DNA of 61,251 nucleotides from Kribbella sindirgiensis (GCF_004331435.1 NZ_SJKA01000030.1:1-61251), one strand, 5' to 3'. Numbered from the stretch's first letter, positions 8,330 through 17,102 are shown. Translations and numbers: made by a program. The notes: generated from the sequence alone by a model not told the origin.

Positions 8330-9850
8330 TCAGAACAGACCGAGCGGCTGGTCGCTGTAGCTGACGAGCAGGTTCTTGGTCTGGCTGTAGTGGTCGAGCA
8401 TCATCCGGTGGTTCTCCCGGCCGATGCCGGAGATCTTGTAGCCGCCGAACGCCGCGCCCGCCGGGTACTGGTGGTAGCAGTTCGTCCACACCCGGCCGGC
8501 CTTGATCGCGCGGCCCATCCGGTACGCGCGGTTGCCGTCACGGGTCCAGACGCCGGCGCCCAGGCCGTACAGCGTGTCGTTGGCGATCTCGAGGGCCTCG
8601 GCCTCGTCCTTGAACGTCGTGACCGCGAGCACCGGGCCGAAGATCTCCTCCTGGAAGACCCGCATCCTGTTGTGGCCGCGCAGCACGGTCGGCTCGAAGT
8701 AGTAGCCCTCGGCGAAGTCGCCGTCGATCTTCGCCCGCTGGCCGCCGATCAGGAGTTCGGCGCCTTCCTCGCGGCCGATCTGGACGTAGGAGGTGATCTT
8801 GTCGAGCTGCGCCTGCGACACCTGGGCGCCGATCTGGGTCTCGGTGTCGAGCGGGTTGCCCTGCTTGATCGAGCCGATCCGGTCCAGGGCGCGCTCGATG
8901 AACGCGTCGTAGATGTCTTCCTGGATCAGCGCCCGCGACGGGCAGGTGCAGACCTCGCCCTTGTTGAACGCGTACAGCACGAGCCCCTCGATCGCCTTGT
9001 CCAGGAACTTGTCGGGACGCTGCATCACGTCGTTGAAGAAGATGTTCGGGCTCTTGCCGCCGAGCTCGACCGTCGACGGGATCAGGTTCTGCGCGGCGTA
9101 CTGCATGATCAGCCGGCCGGTGACGGTCTCACCGGTGAAGCCGATCTTCGCGATCCGCGGGCTGGTGGCGAGCGCCTTGCCGATCTCGGCGCCGGGGCCG
9201 GTGATGATGTTCAGCACGCCCGGCGGTACGACGTCGCCGATCACCTCGGCCAGCTTGAGGATGGACCACGGCGTCGGCGAGGCAGGCTTCATCACCGAGC
9301 AGTTGCCGGCGGCCCACGCCGGCGCAAGCTTCCAGGCAGCCATCAGCAGCGGGAAGTTGAACGGGATGATCTGACCGACGACACCGAGCGGCTCCCGGAA
9401 GTGGTACGCCACCAGGTCCTTGTCGATCTCCGTCGTCCGGCCCTCCTCGGCGCGCGCAGCGGAGGCGAAGTACCGGAAGTGGTCGACGACCAGCGGGATG
9501 TCCGCGTTCAGCGTCTCGCGGACCGGCTTGCCGTTCTCCCAGCTCTCGGCGACGGCCAGCATCTCCTTGTTGGCGTCCACAGCGTCGGCGACGGCGTTGA
9601 GTACTTCGGCACGCTCGGCCGCGGACTTCTCACCCCAGGCGTCCTTGGCGGCGTGCGCGGCGTCCAGCGCCAGCTCGACGTCCTGTTCGGTCGAGTGCGC
9701 GACCTCCGTGATCGGCTCGGCCGTGGCCGGTGTGAGATCGACCCGGTAGCGCCCCTCCGACGGCGCCACCCACTCGCCGCCGATGAAGTTCTCGTACCGT
9801 GGCTTGACCTCGACCGGACTTCCCTGCTTTCCGGGTGCGACGTACTGCAT
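8330..9850 (-). CDS. NAD(P)-dependent aldehyde dehydrogenase (acetaldehyde type)
   Basis: 506 residues. Landmarks: the cofactor loop IIPFNFPLLMAAWKLAPA, the glycine motif GFTGETVTG, the catalytic glutamate in VELGGKSPN, and the catalytic cysteine in FNKGEVCTCPSRALI. Length and the adjacent DUF779 gene fit the AldB/ExaC group that oxidises acetaldehyde and other short aldehydes. ATG at 9850 has GGAGAGG six bases upstream; the frame continues to 9919 without a better start. First gene of the seven-gene minus-strand operon, with a DevR-like box 77 bases upstream. Confidence 0.93.
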   Translation of the reverse strand: MQYVAPGKQGSPVEVKPRYENFIGGEWVAPSEGRYRVDLTPATAEPITEVAHSTEQDVELALDAAHAAKDAWGEKSAAERAEVLNAVADAVDANKEMLAVAESWENGKPVRETLNADIPLVVDHFRYFASAARAEEGRTTEIDKDLVAYHFREPLGVVGQIIPFNFPLLMAAWKLAPAWAAGNCSVMKPASPTPWSILKLAEVIGDVVPPGVLNIITGPGAEIGKALATSPRIAKIGFTGETVTGRLIMQYAAQNLIPSTVELGGKSPNIFFNDVMQRPDKFLDKAIEGLVLYAFNKGEVCTCPSRALIQEDIYDAFIERALDRIGSIKQGNPLDTETQIGAQVSQAQLDKITSYVQIGREEGAELLIGGQRAKIDGDFAEGYYFEPTVLRGHNRMRVFQEEIFGPVLAVTTFKDEAEALEIANDTLYGLGAGVWTRDGNRAYRMGRAIKAGRVWTNCYHQYPAGAAFGGYKISGIGRENHRMMLDHYSQTKNLLVSYSDQPLGLF

Positions 9851-9926
9851 GATCCCTCTCCTTCGACTCGACGAGCCAGTCGTACAAACTGCCCTTCGAG
9901 CGAACCCCGGTCCGTGCAACGCTCGT

Positions 9927-9941
9927 AGGGCCGAAAGACCC
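9927..9941. promoter_or_regulatory. DevR/DosR-like box
   Basis: AGGGCCGAAAGACCC, 13 of 15 matches to the reverse consensus. It lies between the divergent aldehyde dehydrogenase operon (minus) and the polyphosphate kinase operon (plus), at usable distance from both. Confidence 0.55.
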
Positions 9942-9993
9942 GTCCCGCGTGTGACCGCTGTGATGTGGGCGACAGCTGCGGCATCGTTGGGGA

Positions 9994-10788
9994 ATGACGA
10001 AGTTGCCGAAGAAGGCTTACGAGCGGGAGTTGCTGCGCCTGCAGGCCGAGCTGGTCAAGCTGCAGGAATGGGTGCGCGTCGAAAAGGCCCGGGTCGTGAT
10101 CGTCTTCGAGGGCCGGGACGCGGCCGGCAAGGGCAGCACGATCAAGCGCGTCACGGAGTACCTCAATCCCCGCGTCGCCCGGATCGTCGCACTGCCCGCG
10201 CCGACCGAGCGCGAGCGCACGCAGTGGTACTTCCAGCGGTACGTCGAACACCTGCCGGCGGCCGGCGAGATCGCCCTGTTCGACCGCAGCTGGTACAACC
10301 GCGCCGGGGTCGAACGCGTGATGGGGTTCTGCACCAACCAGGAGTACGCGCGGTTCCTGCACCAGTGCCCGATCCTCGAGCGTCTGCTGGTCGAGGACGG
10401 CGTACTGCTGCGCAAGTACTGGTTCTCGGTCAGCGACGGCGAACAGGAGAAACGCTTCCGCAGCCGCCTCGAGGACCCGATGCGCCGCTGGAAGCTGTCG
10501 CCGATGGACCTGGAGTCGATCACCCGCTGGGAGGACTACTCGCGCGCGAAGGACGAGATGTTCGTGCACACCGACATCCCCGAGGCGCCCTGGTACGTCG
10601 TGGAGAGCGAGGACAAACGCTCCGCCCGGATCAACATGGTCGCGCACCTGCTGTCGACGATCCCGTACCACGAGGTCCAGCGCCCGCCGCTCGGTCTGCC
10701 GCCGCGGCCGCCGTCCAAGGGCTACGAGCGGACACCGCGCGACATGCAGACCCAGGTCCCCGACCACGCGGCGAGCCTGCGCGGCTGA
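9994..10788 (+). CDS. ppk2: Polyphosphate kinase 2
   Basis: 264 residues, the length of a single-domain PPK2. The Walker A loop GRDAAGKGS is at about 40-48 and Walker B with the lid, ALFDRSWYNRAGVERVMGF, at about 94-112. PPK2 enzymes move phosphate between polyphosphate and nucleoside diphosphates or monophosphates, usually toward ATP or GTP synthesis. In energy-starved cells this would let stored polyphosphate recharge nucleotides. It is the first gene of a seven-gene plus-strand run ending with a lipid acyltransferase, with its own DevR-like box upstream. Confidence 0.93.
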   Translation: MTKLPKKAYERELLRLQAELVKLQEWVRVEKARVVIVFEGRDAAGKGSTIKRVTEYLNPRVARIVALPAPTERERTQWYFQRYVEHLPAAGEIALFDRSWYNRAGVERVMGFCTNQEYARFLHQCPILERLLVEDGVLLRKYWFSVSDGEQEKRFRSRLEDPMRRWKLSPMDLESITRWEDYSRAKDEMFVHTDIPEAPWYVVESEDKRSARINMVAHLLSTIPYHEVQRPPLGLPPRPPSKGYERTPRDMQTQVPDHAASLRG

Positions 10789-10825
10789 GAGTCCAAGGTC
10801 CCGCACGGAAGGGACCGATCGGCCG
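10788..10825. promoter_or_regulatory. Possible tandem DevR-like boxes
   Basis: AGAGTCCAAGGTCCC (10788-10802, 12 of 15) and GGGACCGATCGGCCG (10811-10825, half-sites only) have centres about 22 bases apart, after ppk2 and before the acyltransferase gene. They could form an internal promoter. Confidence 0.4.
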
Positions 10826-10884
10826 GTGCGAACGGCGGCCCGGTCAGCCGATGCTGAGGTCAGATCGGCTCCAGGAGGTGGACC

Positions 10885-11688
10885 GTGGGCGTACAGATCA
10901 AGTCAGTGCCGTGGGTACGGCAACTGGTGATCGACACCGGTCGTGCCGCCCGGCGCAGGCATTCCGTACACGGCCTCTTCGAGGCCGACGTGACCTCGGC
11001 CCGCGCCGCCCTCGACCGCGGGCAGGCCGCCGAGCAGTTCACGGCGTTCGTGATCCACTGCGTCGCCGCTGCGGTCGGCGCGGATCCCACAGTCCAGGCG
11101 TACCGCGACCTGCGCGGCCGGGAGGTGGTCTTCGACCAGGTCGACGTGGGGCTGCCGGTCGAGGTGGAGGTCGACGGGAAGCCGTTCGCGTTCACGCACG
11201 TACTCCGCGACGCCGGCCGCCGCTCCATCGAGGACCTCCACCAGGAGATCCACGCGGTCAAGACCGATCCGCAGCTCAGCCCGTCGGTGCGCAAGGCTCG
11301 GTGGGCCCATGCGTACCTGTTGCTCCCCGGCTTCCTCCGCGTCGCGTTGCTCGGGGCGCTGCACCGACTCCCCCGCCGTCAGCAGGCTCTCGCCGGAACG
11401 ATCGGCGTCACCGCGGTCGGAATGTTCGGCGCCGGCGCGGGCTGGGGCATCGCCTTCCAGTTGCACACCCTGAGCATCGTCGTCGGCGGCACCGCCCGTC
11501 GGCCCGTGTTCTTCCAGGGTGTCCTCGTCGAGCGCGAATTCCTGCAGCTGACGATCAGCGTCGACCACGACATCGTCGACGGCGCCCCGGCCGCCCGGTT
11601 CGTGGCCCGGGTGCGCGAGTTGCTGACGACCGGCGACGGGATCCCCGTACCGGACAGCGCACCCGTTCACTCCAGGAGACTCGTATGA
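10885..11688 (+). CDS. Lone E2-like (2-oxoacid dehydrogenase type) acyltransferase domain protein
   Basis: 267 residues that match only the catalytic domain of dihydrolipoyl acyltransferases. There is no lipoyl domain and no subunit-binding domain. The active-site region SVDHDIVDGAPAARF keeps the histidine (about 228) and aspartate (about 232) of the HxxxDG motif. The block TAVGMFGAGAGWGIAF near 176-191 corresponds to the E2 NLGMFG segment. The acyl acceptor is unknown. Start is GTG at 10885 with AGGAGG seven bases ahead. It overlaps the next USP gene by four bases. Confidence 0.8.
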   Translation: MGVQIKSVPWVRQLVIDTGRAARRRHSVHGLFEADVTSARAALDRGQAAEQFTAFVIHCVAAAVGADPTVQAYRDLRGREVVFDQVDVGLPVEVEVDGKPFAFTHVLRDAGRRSIEDLHQEIHAVKTDPQLSPSVRKARWAHAYLLLPGFLRVALLGALHRLPRRQQALAGTIGVTAVGMFGAGAGWGIAFQLHTLSIVVGGTARRPVFFQGVLVEREFLQLTISVDHDIVDGAPAARFVARVRELLTTGDGIPVPDSAPVHSRRLV

Positions 11689-12467
11689 AACACCGGCCCG
11701 TGGTCGTCGGCATCGACGGCTCCCCCGCGGCGGACGCTGCGATCAAGTGGGGCACGACGGAGGCCGCCGCGCTGCGGAGTCCACTGCACCTGGTGTACGC
11801 CGTCACCGCGGGCAATCCGCCGTCGCAAGCCGGCGAGGTCGTCTACAAGGCGGTCGCCCAGGCGCGCGGACTGAAGCCGGGGATCACCATCGACTCCCGG
11901 ATCGAGGCCGGCTCGCCGTCGGCGGCGCTGGTGAAGGCGTCCGGCTCCGCGGCGGTCGTGGTGATCGGCAGCCGTGGTCTGGGCGTGATGATCGGCGCGC
12001 TCGTCGGCTCCACGGGCCTCGACCTGGCCGCGAACGCCCGCTGCCCGGTGGTCGTCGTACGGCCCGATCTCAGCTCGATGGCCGGCACCCGGGTCGTCAT
12101 CGGGTACGACGGGTCACCGGCCGGCGACAGCGCCCTGGACTTCGGGATCGAGCACGCACGCCGGCACGATCTCGCCGTCCGCGTTGTCGCCGCGCAGCCC
12201 ACCGGTACCGAACTGCACCGGATCACCGAGGAAGAACTCCGCGAGGCCGTTCACGCCCGCGGGGCGCAGGAAGCCGAGCTGATCCACATCACCGGCCACC
12301 CGGCGGAACACCTCCTGCGCCTGTCGTCGGACGCCGCGCTGATCGTGCTGGGCGCCCGCGGGCGCGGTGGCTTCGCGGGCATGCTCATCGGCTCGGTCAG
12401 CCAGACCGTCCTGCACCACGCCGACTGCCCCGTCGCCATCATCCCCGCGGCCGCGATCGGAGGCTGA
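11685..12467 (+). CDS. Universal stress protein, two UspA domains
   Basis: 260 residues, two UspA domains starting at VVVGIDGSPAADA and VVIGYDGSPAGDS. The nucleotide loops are VIGSRGLGVMIGALVGSTG and VLGARGRGGFAGMLIGSVS, so both could bind ATP. It starts inside the stop codon of the E2-like gene (ATGA overlap) and is followed two bases later by the membrane protein. It therefore belongs to the polyphosphate/acyltransferase operon. Closest in style to the USP at 46967. Confidence 0.92.
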   Translation: MKHRPVVVGIDGSPAADAAIKWGTTEAAALRSPLHLVYAVTAGNPPSQAGEVVYKAVAQARGLKPGITIDSRIEAGSPSAALVKASGSAAVVVIGSRGLGVMIGALVGSTGLDLAANARCPVVVVRPDLSSMAGTRVVIGYDGSPAGDSALDFGIEHARRHDLAVRVVAAQPTGTELHRITEEELREAVHARGAQEAELIHITGHPAEHLLRLSSDAALIVLGARGRGGFAGMLIGSVSQTVLHHADCPVAIIPAAAIGG

Positions 12468-12468
12468 C

Positions 12469-12867
12469 ATGACCACTCCCGCCACACAGATACCCTCGGC
12501 AACCATCTGGCGAGCGATCCTCTGGGGTTTCACCACACTCTTCGCCTCCGGCGCCGCCATCCACGTCACCTTGGCTCTCGCGACCCCGAGCTCGTACGAC
12601 GGCTTCGCCGATGCCGCCCTGTTCGGCTGGGTTCAGCGAGGCTGGGAGAACATCTTCATGGCCCATCCCACCATGTGGGCCCTCTTGCTCGCGGCCGCCG
12701 AAGCAACCATCGCCGTTCTCCTGGTCAAGGCACGTCTCGTCGGCTACCTGGCGGTCGTCCTCTTCCACCTTGCCCTGCTGCTCTTCGGCTGGGGCTTCTG
12801 GCTCTGGTGCATCCCAGCCCTGGCCTTCGCCGTTCCGGCGGCCTACCACGAGTTCCAGAACCGCTGA
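12469..12867 (+). CDS. Four-helix membrane protein of unknown function
   Basis: 132 residues with four hydrophobic segments (about 15-38, 62-82, 86-104, 106-124) and a short soluble tail. No family recognised. It begins one base after the upstream USP stop and its own stop overlaps the ATG of the ceramidase-like gene (TGATG), so it is translated with them. A membrane docking or channel role for the neighbouring lipid enzymes is possible but only a guess from position. Confidence 0.75.
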   Translation: MTTPATQIPSATIWRAILWGFTTLFASGAAIHVTLALATPSSYDGFADAALFGWVQRGWENIFMAHPTMWALLLAAAEATIAVLLVKARLVGYLAVVLFHLALLLFGWGFWLWCIPALAFAVPAAYHEFQNR

Positions 12868-14813
12868 TGTTCCTGTGCGGTCGCGGGATCGCGGACATCA
12901 CCGGTGAGCCGGCCGACACCGGCATGCTCGGCTACGGCAAGTCGTGGCAGCGCAGCGACGGCATTCACCTGCGGTTGCGGTCCCGTGCCTTCGTCATCGC
13001 AGATGCCGCCGGCGACCGTCGAGTACTGCTCGTCGTGAACGAACTTCCCATGGTGTTCGACAGCGTGTGGCGCGCGCTGCTCGACCGGCTGCAGCGTTCG
13101 TACGGGACGCTCTACACCGAGCACAACACGATGGTCACGGCCACCCACACCCACTGCGGGCCCGGCGGCTACTCGCATCACCGGCTGTATCACTCGAACA
13201 CCGGTGGGTTCCGCCCGAAGACGTTCGCGGCGATCGTCGACGGGATGACCGAGGCCGTCGTCCGGGCGCACGACGATCTCGCACCCGCCGTCCTCACGCT
13301 CTCGCACGGCGAGCTCCACGACGCGAGCGCCAATCGCTCGAAAGTGGCCTTCGACAACAATCCGGAGCCGGACCGGCGCTGCTTCCCGGACGCCGTCGAC
13401 GCGCAGACGACACTGCTGCGGATCGAGCGCGACGGAACACCGGTCGGCGCGATCAACTGGTTCGGCGTGCACAACACCAGCATGACCAACACGAACACCC
13501 TGATCAGCGGCGACAACAAGGGGTACGCCGCCTATCACTGGGAACGTCTCGTGACCGGGGTCGACTACCGGGACCATCGGCGCCACGCCTTCGTGGCAGC
13601 GTTCGCGCAGACCAACGCGGGCGACCTCACCCCGAATCTCGACCTTCGACCCGGCCGCGGCCCGACCGCCGACGAGGTCGAGAACACGCGGATCATCGGA
13701 CTGCGGCAGTACCAAGCCGCCGCCCGGCTGATGACCGTGCCGGGGTCGGTGCTGGAGGGCGCCATCGACCATCGGCTGACGCACGTGGACCTGGGCTCGG
13801 CCACCGTGGCCCCGGAGCACACCGGCGACGGCCGCGAGCACCGGACAGGTCCTCCCATCGGTGGTGCTTCGGCGCTCGCCGGCAGCGAGGAGGACGGACC
13901 CGCGTTCCGCGGCTTCCACGAGGGCCGGAATCCGGTGTGGGACGCGATCTCGCGCAGGATCTACCGCCGGAGTCCAGGGCTGCGCGACGTTCAGGCACCC
14001 AAGGCACTGGTCGTCGGCGGCCTGCGAGGGCACTACGTCGCGCGGCACGCACCGGTCCAGCTGTTGCGGATCGGGCAGCTATACCTTCTCGGCGTACCCG
14101 CCGAGGTCACGATCGTCGCCGGTCTCCGGCTGCGTCGTCGGGTCGCCTCGATCGTCGGCGCGGACCTGGCCGACGTGCTGGTCGCGGGCTACAGCAACGG
14201 CTATCTGCACTACGTCACGACCCCCGAGGAGTACGACACCCAGCAGTACGAAGGCGGCAGCACCCTGTTCGGCCGCTGGACGCTCCCCGCGCTGCAACAG
14301 GTCGCGAGCGAGCTGGCCGAGGCAATGCGTGACGGCCGGCCGATGCCGTACGGCGAAGCGGCGCCGGATCTCAGCGGGCACCAACGACCCGCCCGGCCGC
14401 GGATCCCCCGCGACAAGCCGCCGGCCGCCCATGACTTCGGCGACGTACTGGTCGAGCCACGACGCCGCTACCGACCCGGCGACGTGGTGACAGCGGTCTT
14501 CGCGGCGGCGTACCCGAACAACGACCTGCATCGCAACGGCAGCTACCTGGAGATCCAGCGCCGGATCGCCGACGGCTGGCTGACCGTGGCCGACGACGGC
14601 GACTGGTCCACGACGTTCCGCTGGCGCCGGGCCCGTTCCGGGCAGATCGCCATCGTGACCTGGACCGTACCGGCGGACGCGGCCGGTCCGTACCGCATCC
14701 GGCACTACGGCAAGGCTCATCAGCGGGTACTTCGGCCCTACTCGGGAACCTCGAGGGTCTTCACCATCGAGAGCGAGGGAGGACATCATGCTGAACGGAC
14801 CGCGACGCCGTGA
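12867..14813 (+). CDS. Neutral/alkaline ceramidase family protein, nucleophile position threonine
   Basis: 648 residues covering the whole neutral ceramidase family (N-terminal hydrolase plus C-terminal Ig-like domain from about 530). Zinc site: THTHCGPG at 93-100. The NRS..AF..NP block is at about 156-166. In the usual NxGDxSPN motif the serine is the nucleophile, but here the sequence is NAGDLTPN with Thr at about 255. There is no signal peptide, although family enzymes are usually secreted. Family members hydrolyse the N-acyl bond of ceramides and related lipids; the substrate here is unknown. It overlaps the next gene by 26 bases. Confidence 0.85.
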   Translation: MFLCGRGIADITGEPADTGMLGYGKSWQRSDGIHLRLRSRAFVIADAAGDRRVLLVVNELPMVFDSVWRALLDRLQRSYGTLYTEHNTMVTATHTHCGPGGYSHHRLYHSNTGGFRPKTFAAIVDGMTEAVVRAHDDLAPAVLTLSHGELHDASANRSKVAFDNNPEPDRRCFPDAVDAQTTLLRIERDGTPVGAINWFGVHNTSMTNTNTLISGDNKGYAAYHWERLVTGVDYRDHRRHAFVAAFAQTNAGDLTPNLDLRPGRGPTADEVENTRIIGLRQYQAAARLMTVPGSVLEGAIDHRLTHVDLGSATVAPEHTGDGREHRTGPPIGGASALAGSEEDGPAFRGFHEGRNPVWDAISRRIYRRSPGLRDVQAPKALVVGGLRGHYVARHAPVQLLRIGQLYLLGVPAEVTIVAGLRLRRRVASIVGADLADVLVAGYSNGYLHYVTTPEEYDTQQYEGGSTLFGRWTLPALQQVASELAEAMRDGRPMPYGEAAPDLSGHQRPARPRIPRDKPPAAHDFGDVLVEPRRRYRPGDVVTAVFAAAYPNNDLHRNGSYLEIQRRIADGWLTVADDGDWSTTFRWRRARSGQIAIVTWTVPADAAGPYRIRHYGKAHQRVLRPYSGTSRVFTIESEGGHHAERTATP

Positions 14814-15663
14814 CGGCCGGCTCGTCACCGACGTTCCGGACGAGCGAGCCATCATGCCGTTCATCATGCGCCGCCGGACCGAGTCGACGGTGTACTTCGA
14901 GCAACTCGTCGACATCGCCGCCGCCCAGACCTGGATCGAGCGGTGGAACGCGGCCGGTGGGCCGCGGCTGAGCCTGTTCGTCCTCGTCCTGCACCAGCTC
15001 GCCGCACTGCTGCACGACCGGCCGCGGATGAACCGCTTCGTCGCCGGCCGCCGGCTGTACGAGCGGGACGGTGTCTATCTCTCCTTCGGTGCGATGAAGG
15101 AGTTCGCCGACAACGCGTCGCTGGAGATGATCAAGCGGCGCTTCGCACCCGGCGAGAGCCTCGCCTCGGTGATCCGGAGCCTCGACACCGAGATCCGTAC
15201 GGCACGCACGGCCGGCGTGGCCGAGGTCGACAAGGAAGTGAAGCTCTTCCTCGCCCTGCCCACGCCGCTGCTCGACGTCGCGGTCTCCGTGTTCCGCTGG
15301 CTCGACGCACGCGGCGTCCTGCCGTCCGCGCTGACCCGTTCGGATCCGATGTACGCGTCGGCCGTCGTCTCGAACCTGGGCAGCCTCAAGACCGACGCCG
15401 CCTTCCACCATCTCTACGAGCACGGCAACTGTCCGTTGTTCCTGGTCGTCGGCAGGATCCGGCCGACGCCGGTCGCCGACGACGGGCAGATCCGGATTCG
15501 GCAGGTCCTCCCACTGCGCTGGACGTTCGACGAGCGGATCGAGGACGGTCTGTACGCCGCGAGATCCGCGGAGCTCCTGCGCGGGCGGCTGGAGGATCCG
15601 CTCCGGTATCTCGGTCCGCCGGAGGACGCCGTACATCACCGAGCGGTCCAGGAGGGCCCATGA
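14788..15663 (+). CDS. Degenerate E2-like acyltransferase fold protein
   Basis: 291 residues, distantly like the E2/chloramphenicol acetyltransferase fold: the internal block YASAVVSNLGSL near 189-200 and the terminal block LRWTFDERIEDG. The catalytic histidine is replaced by glutamate (about 249), while the aspartate (about 253) is kept. It may be a non-catalytic partner or use another chemistry. ATG at 14788 lies inside the end of the ceramidase-like gene, with GAGGGAGGA just upstream. The next gene overlaps its stop (ATGA). No lipoyl or docking domain. Confidence 0.7.
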   Translation: MLNGPRRRDGRLVTDVPDERAIMPFIMRRRTESTVYFEQLVDIAAAQTWIERWNAAGGPRLSLFVLVLHQLAALLHDRPRMNRFVAGRRLYERDGVYLSFGAMKEFADNASLEMIKRRFAPGESLASVIRSLDTEIRTARTAGVAEVDKEVKLFLALPTPLLDVAVSVFRWLDARGVLPSALTRSDPMYASAVVSNLGSLKTDAAFHHLYEHGNCPLFLVVGRIRPTPVADDGQIRIRQVLPLRWTFDERIEDGLYAARSAELLRGRLEDPLRYLGPPEDAVHHRAVQEGP

Positions 15664-17102
15664 CGATGCAGCAGGTCGACGACCTCGGCGCTACCTATCT
15701 GGCCGCGGAGAACGAGCGGGTGCGAACACACACGGCAGCCCTGGTCCTGCTCGACGCGACCGCCCTCCCCGGCGGCGCGCTGACGGTGGCCCAGCTCCGC
15801 GAACTGGTGCTCGAACGCCTGGATCTCGTGCCGGCGTTCCGCCGCCGGCTCGCCGGCGTTCCGCTCGGGCTGGACCGGCCGTACTGGATCGAGAGCGACG
15901 TCGAACTGGACTACCACGTGCGGGAGGTCGCGCTCCCGGCGCCGGGTAACGACGAACAGCTCCGCGAACAGGTGGCGCGGATCTTCTCCCGCCCGCTCGA
16001 TCGTGGCCGGCCGCTCTGGGAGATGTACCTGATCCAAGGCCTCACCGGCGGGCGGTCCGCCGTACTGACCAAGATTCATCACGCGATCGCCGACGCCCGG
16101 GCCGGTGTCCAGATTCTCACCGCGTTGACCGACACCACCCCGTCGCCTCGTCGTCGCGCCGCGTCACCGCCACACCCCTCCGCGCCGCCGCCACCCGCGT
16201 CCCTGACGATGCTGTTCCGAGGCCTGCGCGGCGCCGTCCGCCAACCTGTCCGGGCAGTCTCCGGCCTGCCCGCGGCGCTGACCGGCATCGACGAGCTGCC
16301 CGTCTTCGGCACCATGCCCGGAGTACGCCTGCTCGGCGCCACCACCGCATTCGTACGACGCAAGCGCCGGCACACCGCCATCGCGAGAGCGCCGCGGACG
16401 TCGTTCAACCGGCGGATCTCCCGGCAGCGGCGGATCGGCTTCGCGACCGTGGCACTCGACGACGTGCGGCTGGTCAAGAATCACTTCGCGGTGAGCGTCA
16501 ACGACGTGGTGATGGCGATGTCGGCCGGTGCCCTGCGTCGCTGGCTGCTCGAGCACGCGGAACTTCCCGCGCAGTCCCTGACCGCCGTCGTGCCCGTAGC
16601 GCTCCGGGACCCCCGCTCGACGGATCTCGGCAACGATCTCAGTGCCGTCGTCGTACCGATCCCGACCGATGTAGACGATCCGGCGGCCCGGCTGGCCGTC
16701 GCGCACCGGGCGATGCTCGCCGCGTTGCGCGACCTCGGCACGACCGCTCCGGACGCGCTGGTCGACACGATCCGGATGGTCCCCCCGGCGTTCGCCGTGC
16801 GGACCGTCCAACTGCTCAGCCGCCTCAACACCTGGGCGCCGCGTACGCCGGCGATGAACGTGAACATCTCGAACGTCCGGGGGCCGCAGGAACCGCTGTA
16901 CCTGGCCGGCGCCGAGGTGAAGTCCATCGTGCCGCTGGCCGGCATCACCGACGGCCTCGGACTGAACCTCACCGTGCTGAGCTATCGTGACCGGCTCGCC
17001 GTCGGAGTCGTCGCCGACCGGGACCAGATGCCCGACGTGCAACGCATCGCCGACTGGATGGGCGACGAACTCGCCGCGCTGGTCAAGTTCGTCGCCCACT
17101 GA
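15660..17102 (+). CDS. Wax ester synthase/diacylglycerol acyltransferase (Tgs-type)
   Basis: 480 residues of the WS/DGAT family. The active-site motif is HHAIADA (about 140-146), a variant of HHxxxDG with Ala in the last place. The second family mark, RPLDRGRPLWE, is at about 111-121; a C-terminal block is NVNISNVRGPQ near 400. Relatives include mycobacterial Tgs1, a DosR-regulon enzyme that makes storage triacylglycerol during hypoxia. The start is ATG at 15660, overlapping the upstream stop, with GGAGGG about five bases ahead. Last gene of the operon, probably making neutral lipid at the membrane. Confidence 0.92.
   Translation: MTMQQVDDLGATYLAAENERVRTHTAALVLLDATALPGGALTVAQLRELVLERLDLVPAFRRRLAGVPLGLDRPYWIESDVELDYHVREVALPAPGNDEQLREQVARIFSRPLDRGRPLWEMYLIQGLTGGRSAVLTKIHHAIADARAGVQILTALTDTTPSPRRRAASPPHPSAPPPPASLTMLFRGLRGAVRQPVRAVSGLPAALTGIDELPVFGTMPGVRLLGATTAFVRRKRRHTAIARAPRTSFNRRISRQRRIGFATVALDDVRLVKNHFAVSVNDVVMAMSAGALRRWLLEHAELPAQSLTAVVPVALRDPRSTDLGNDLSAVVVPIPTDVDDPAARLAVAHRAMLAALRDLGTTAPDALVDTIRMVPPAFAVRTVQLLSRLNTWAPRTPAMNVNISNVRGPQEPLYLAGAEVKSIVPLAGITDGLGLNLTVLSYRDRLAVGVVADRDQMPDVQRIADWMGDELAALVKFVAH

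Noticed and set aside
10811..10825. GGGACCGATCGGCCG as a full DevR box
   Set aside because: The two half-sites are spaced one base too far apart; kept only as part of a low-confidence pair.
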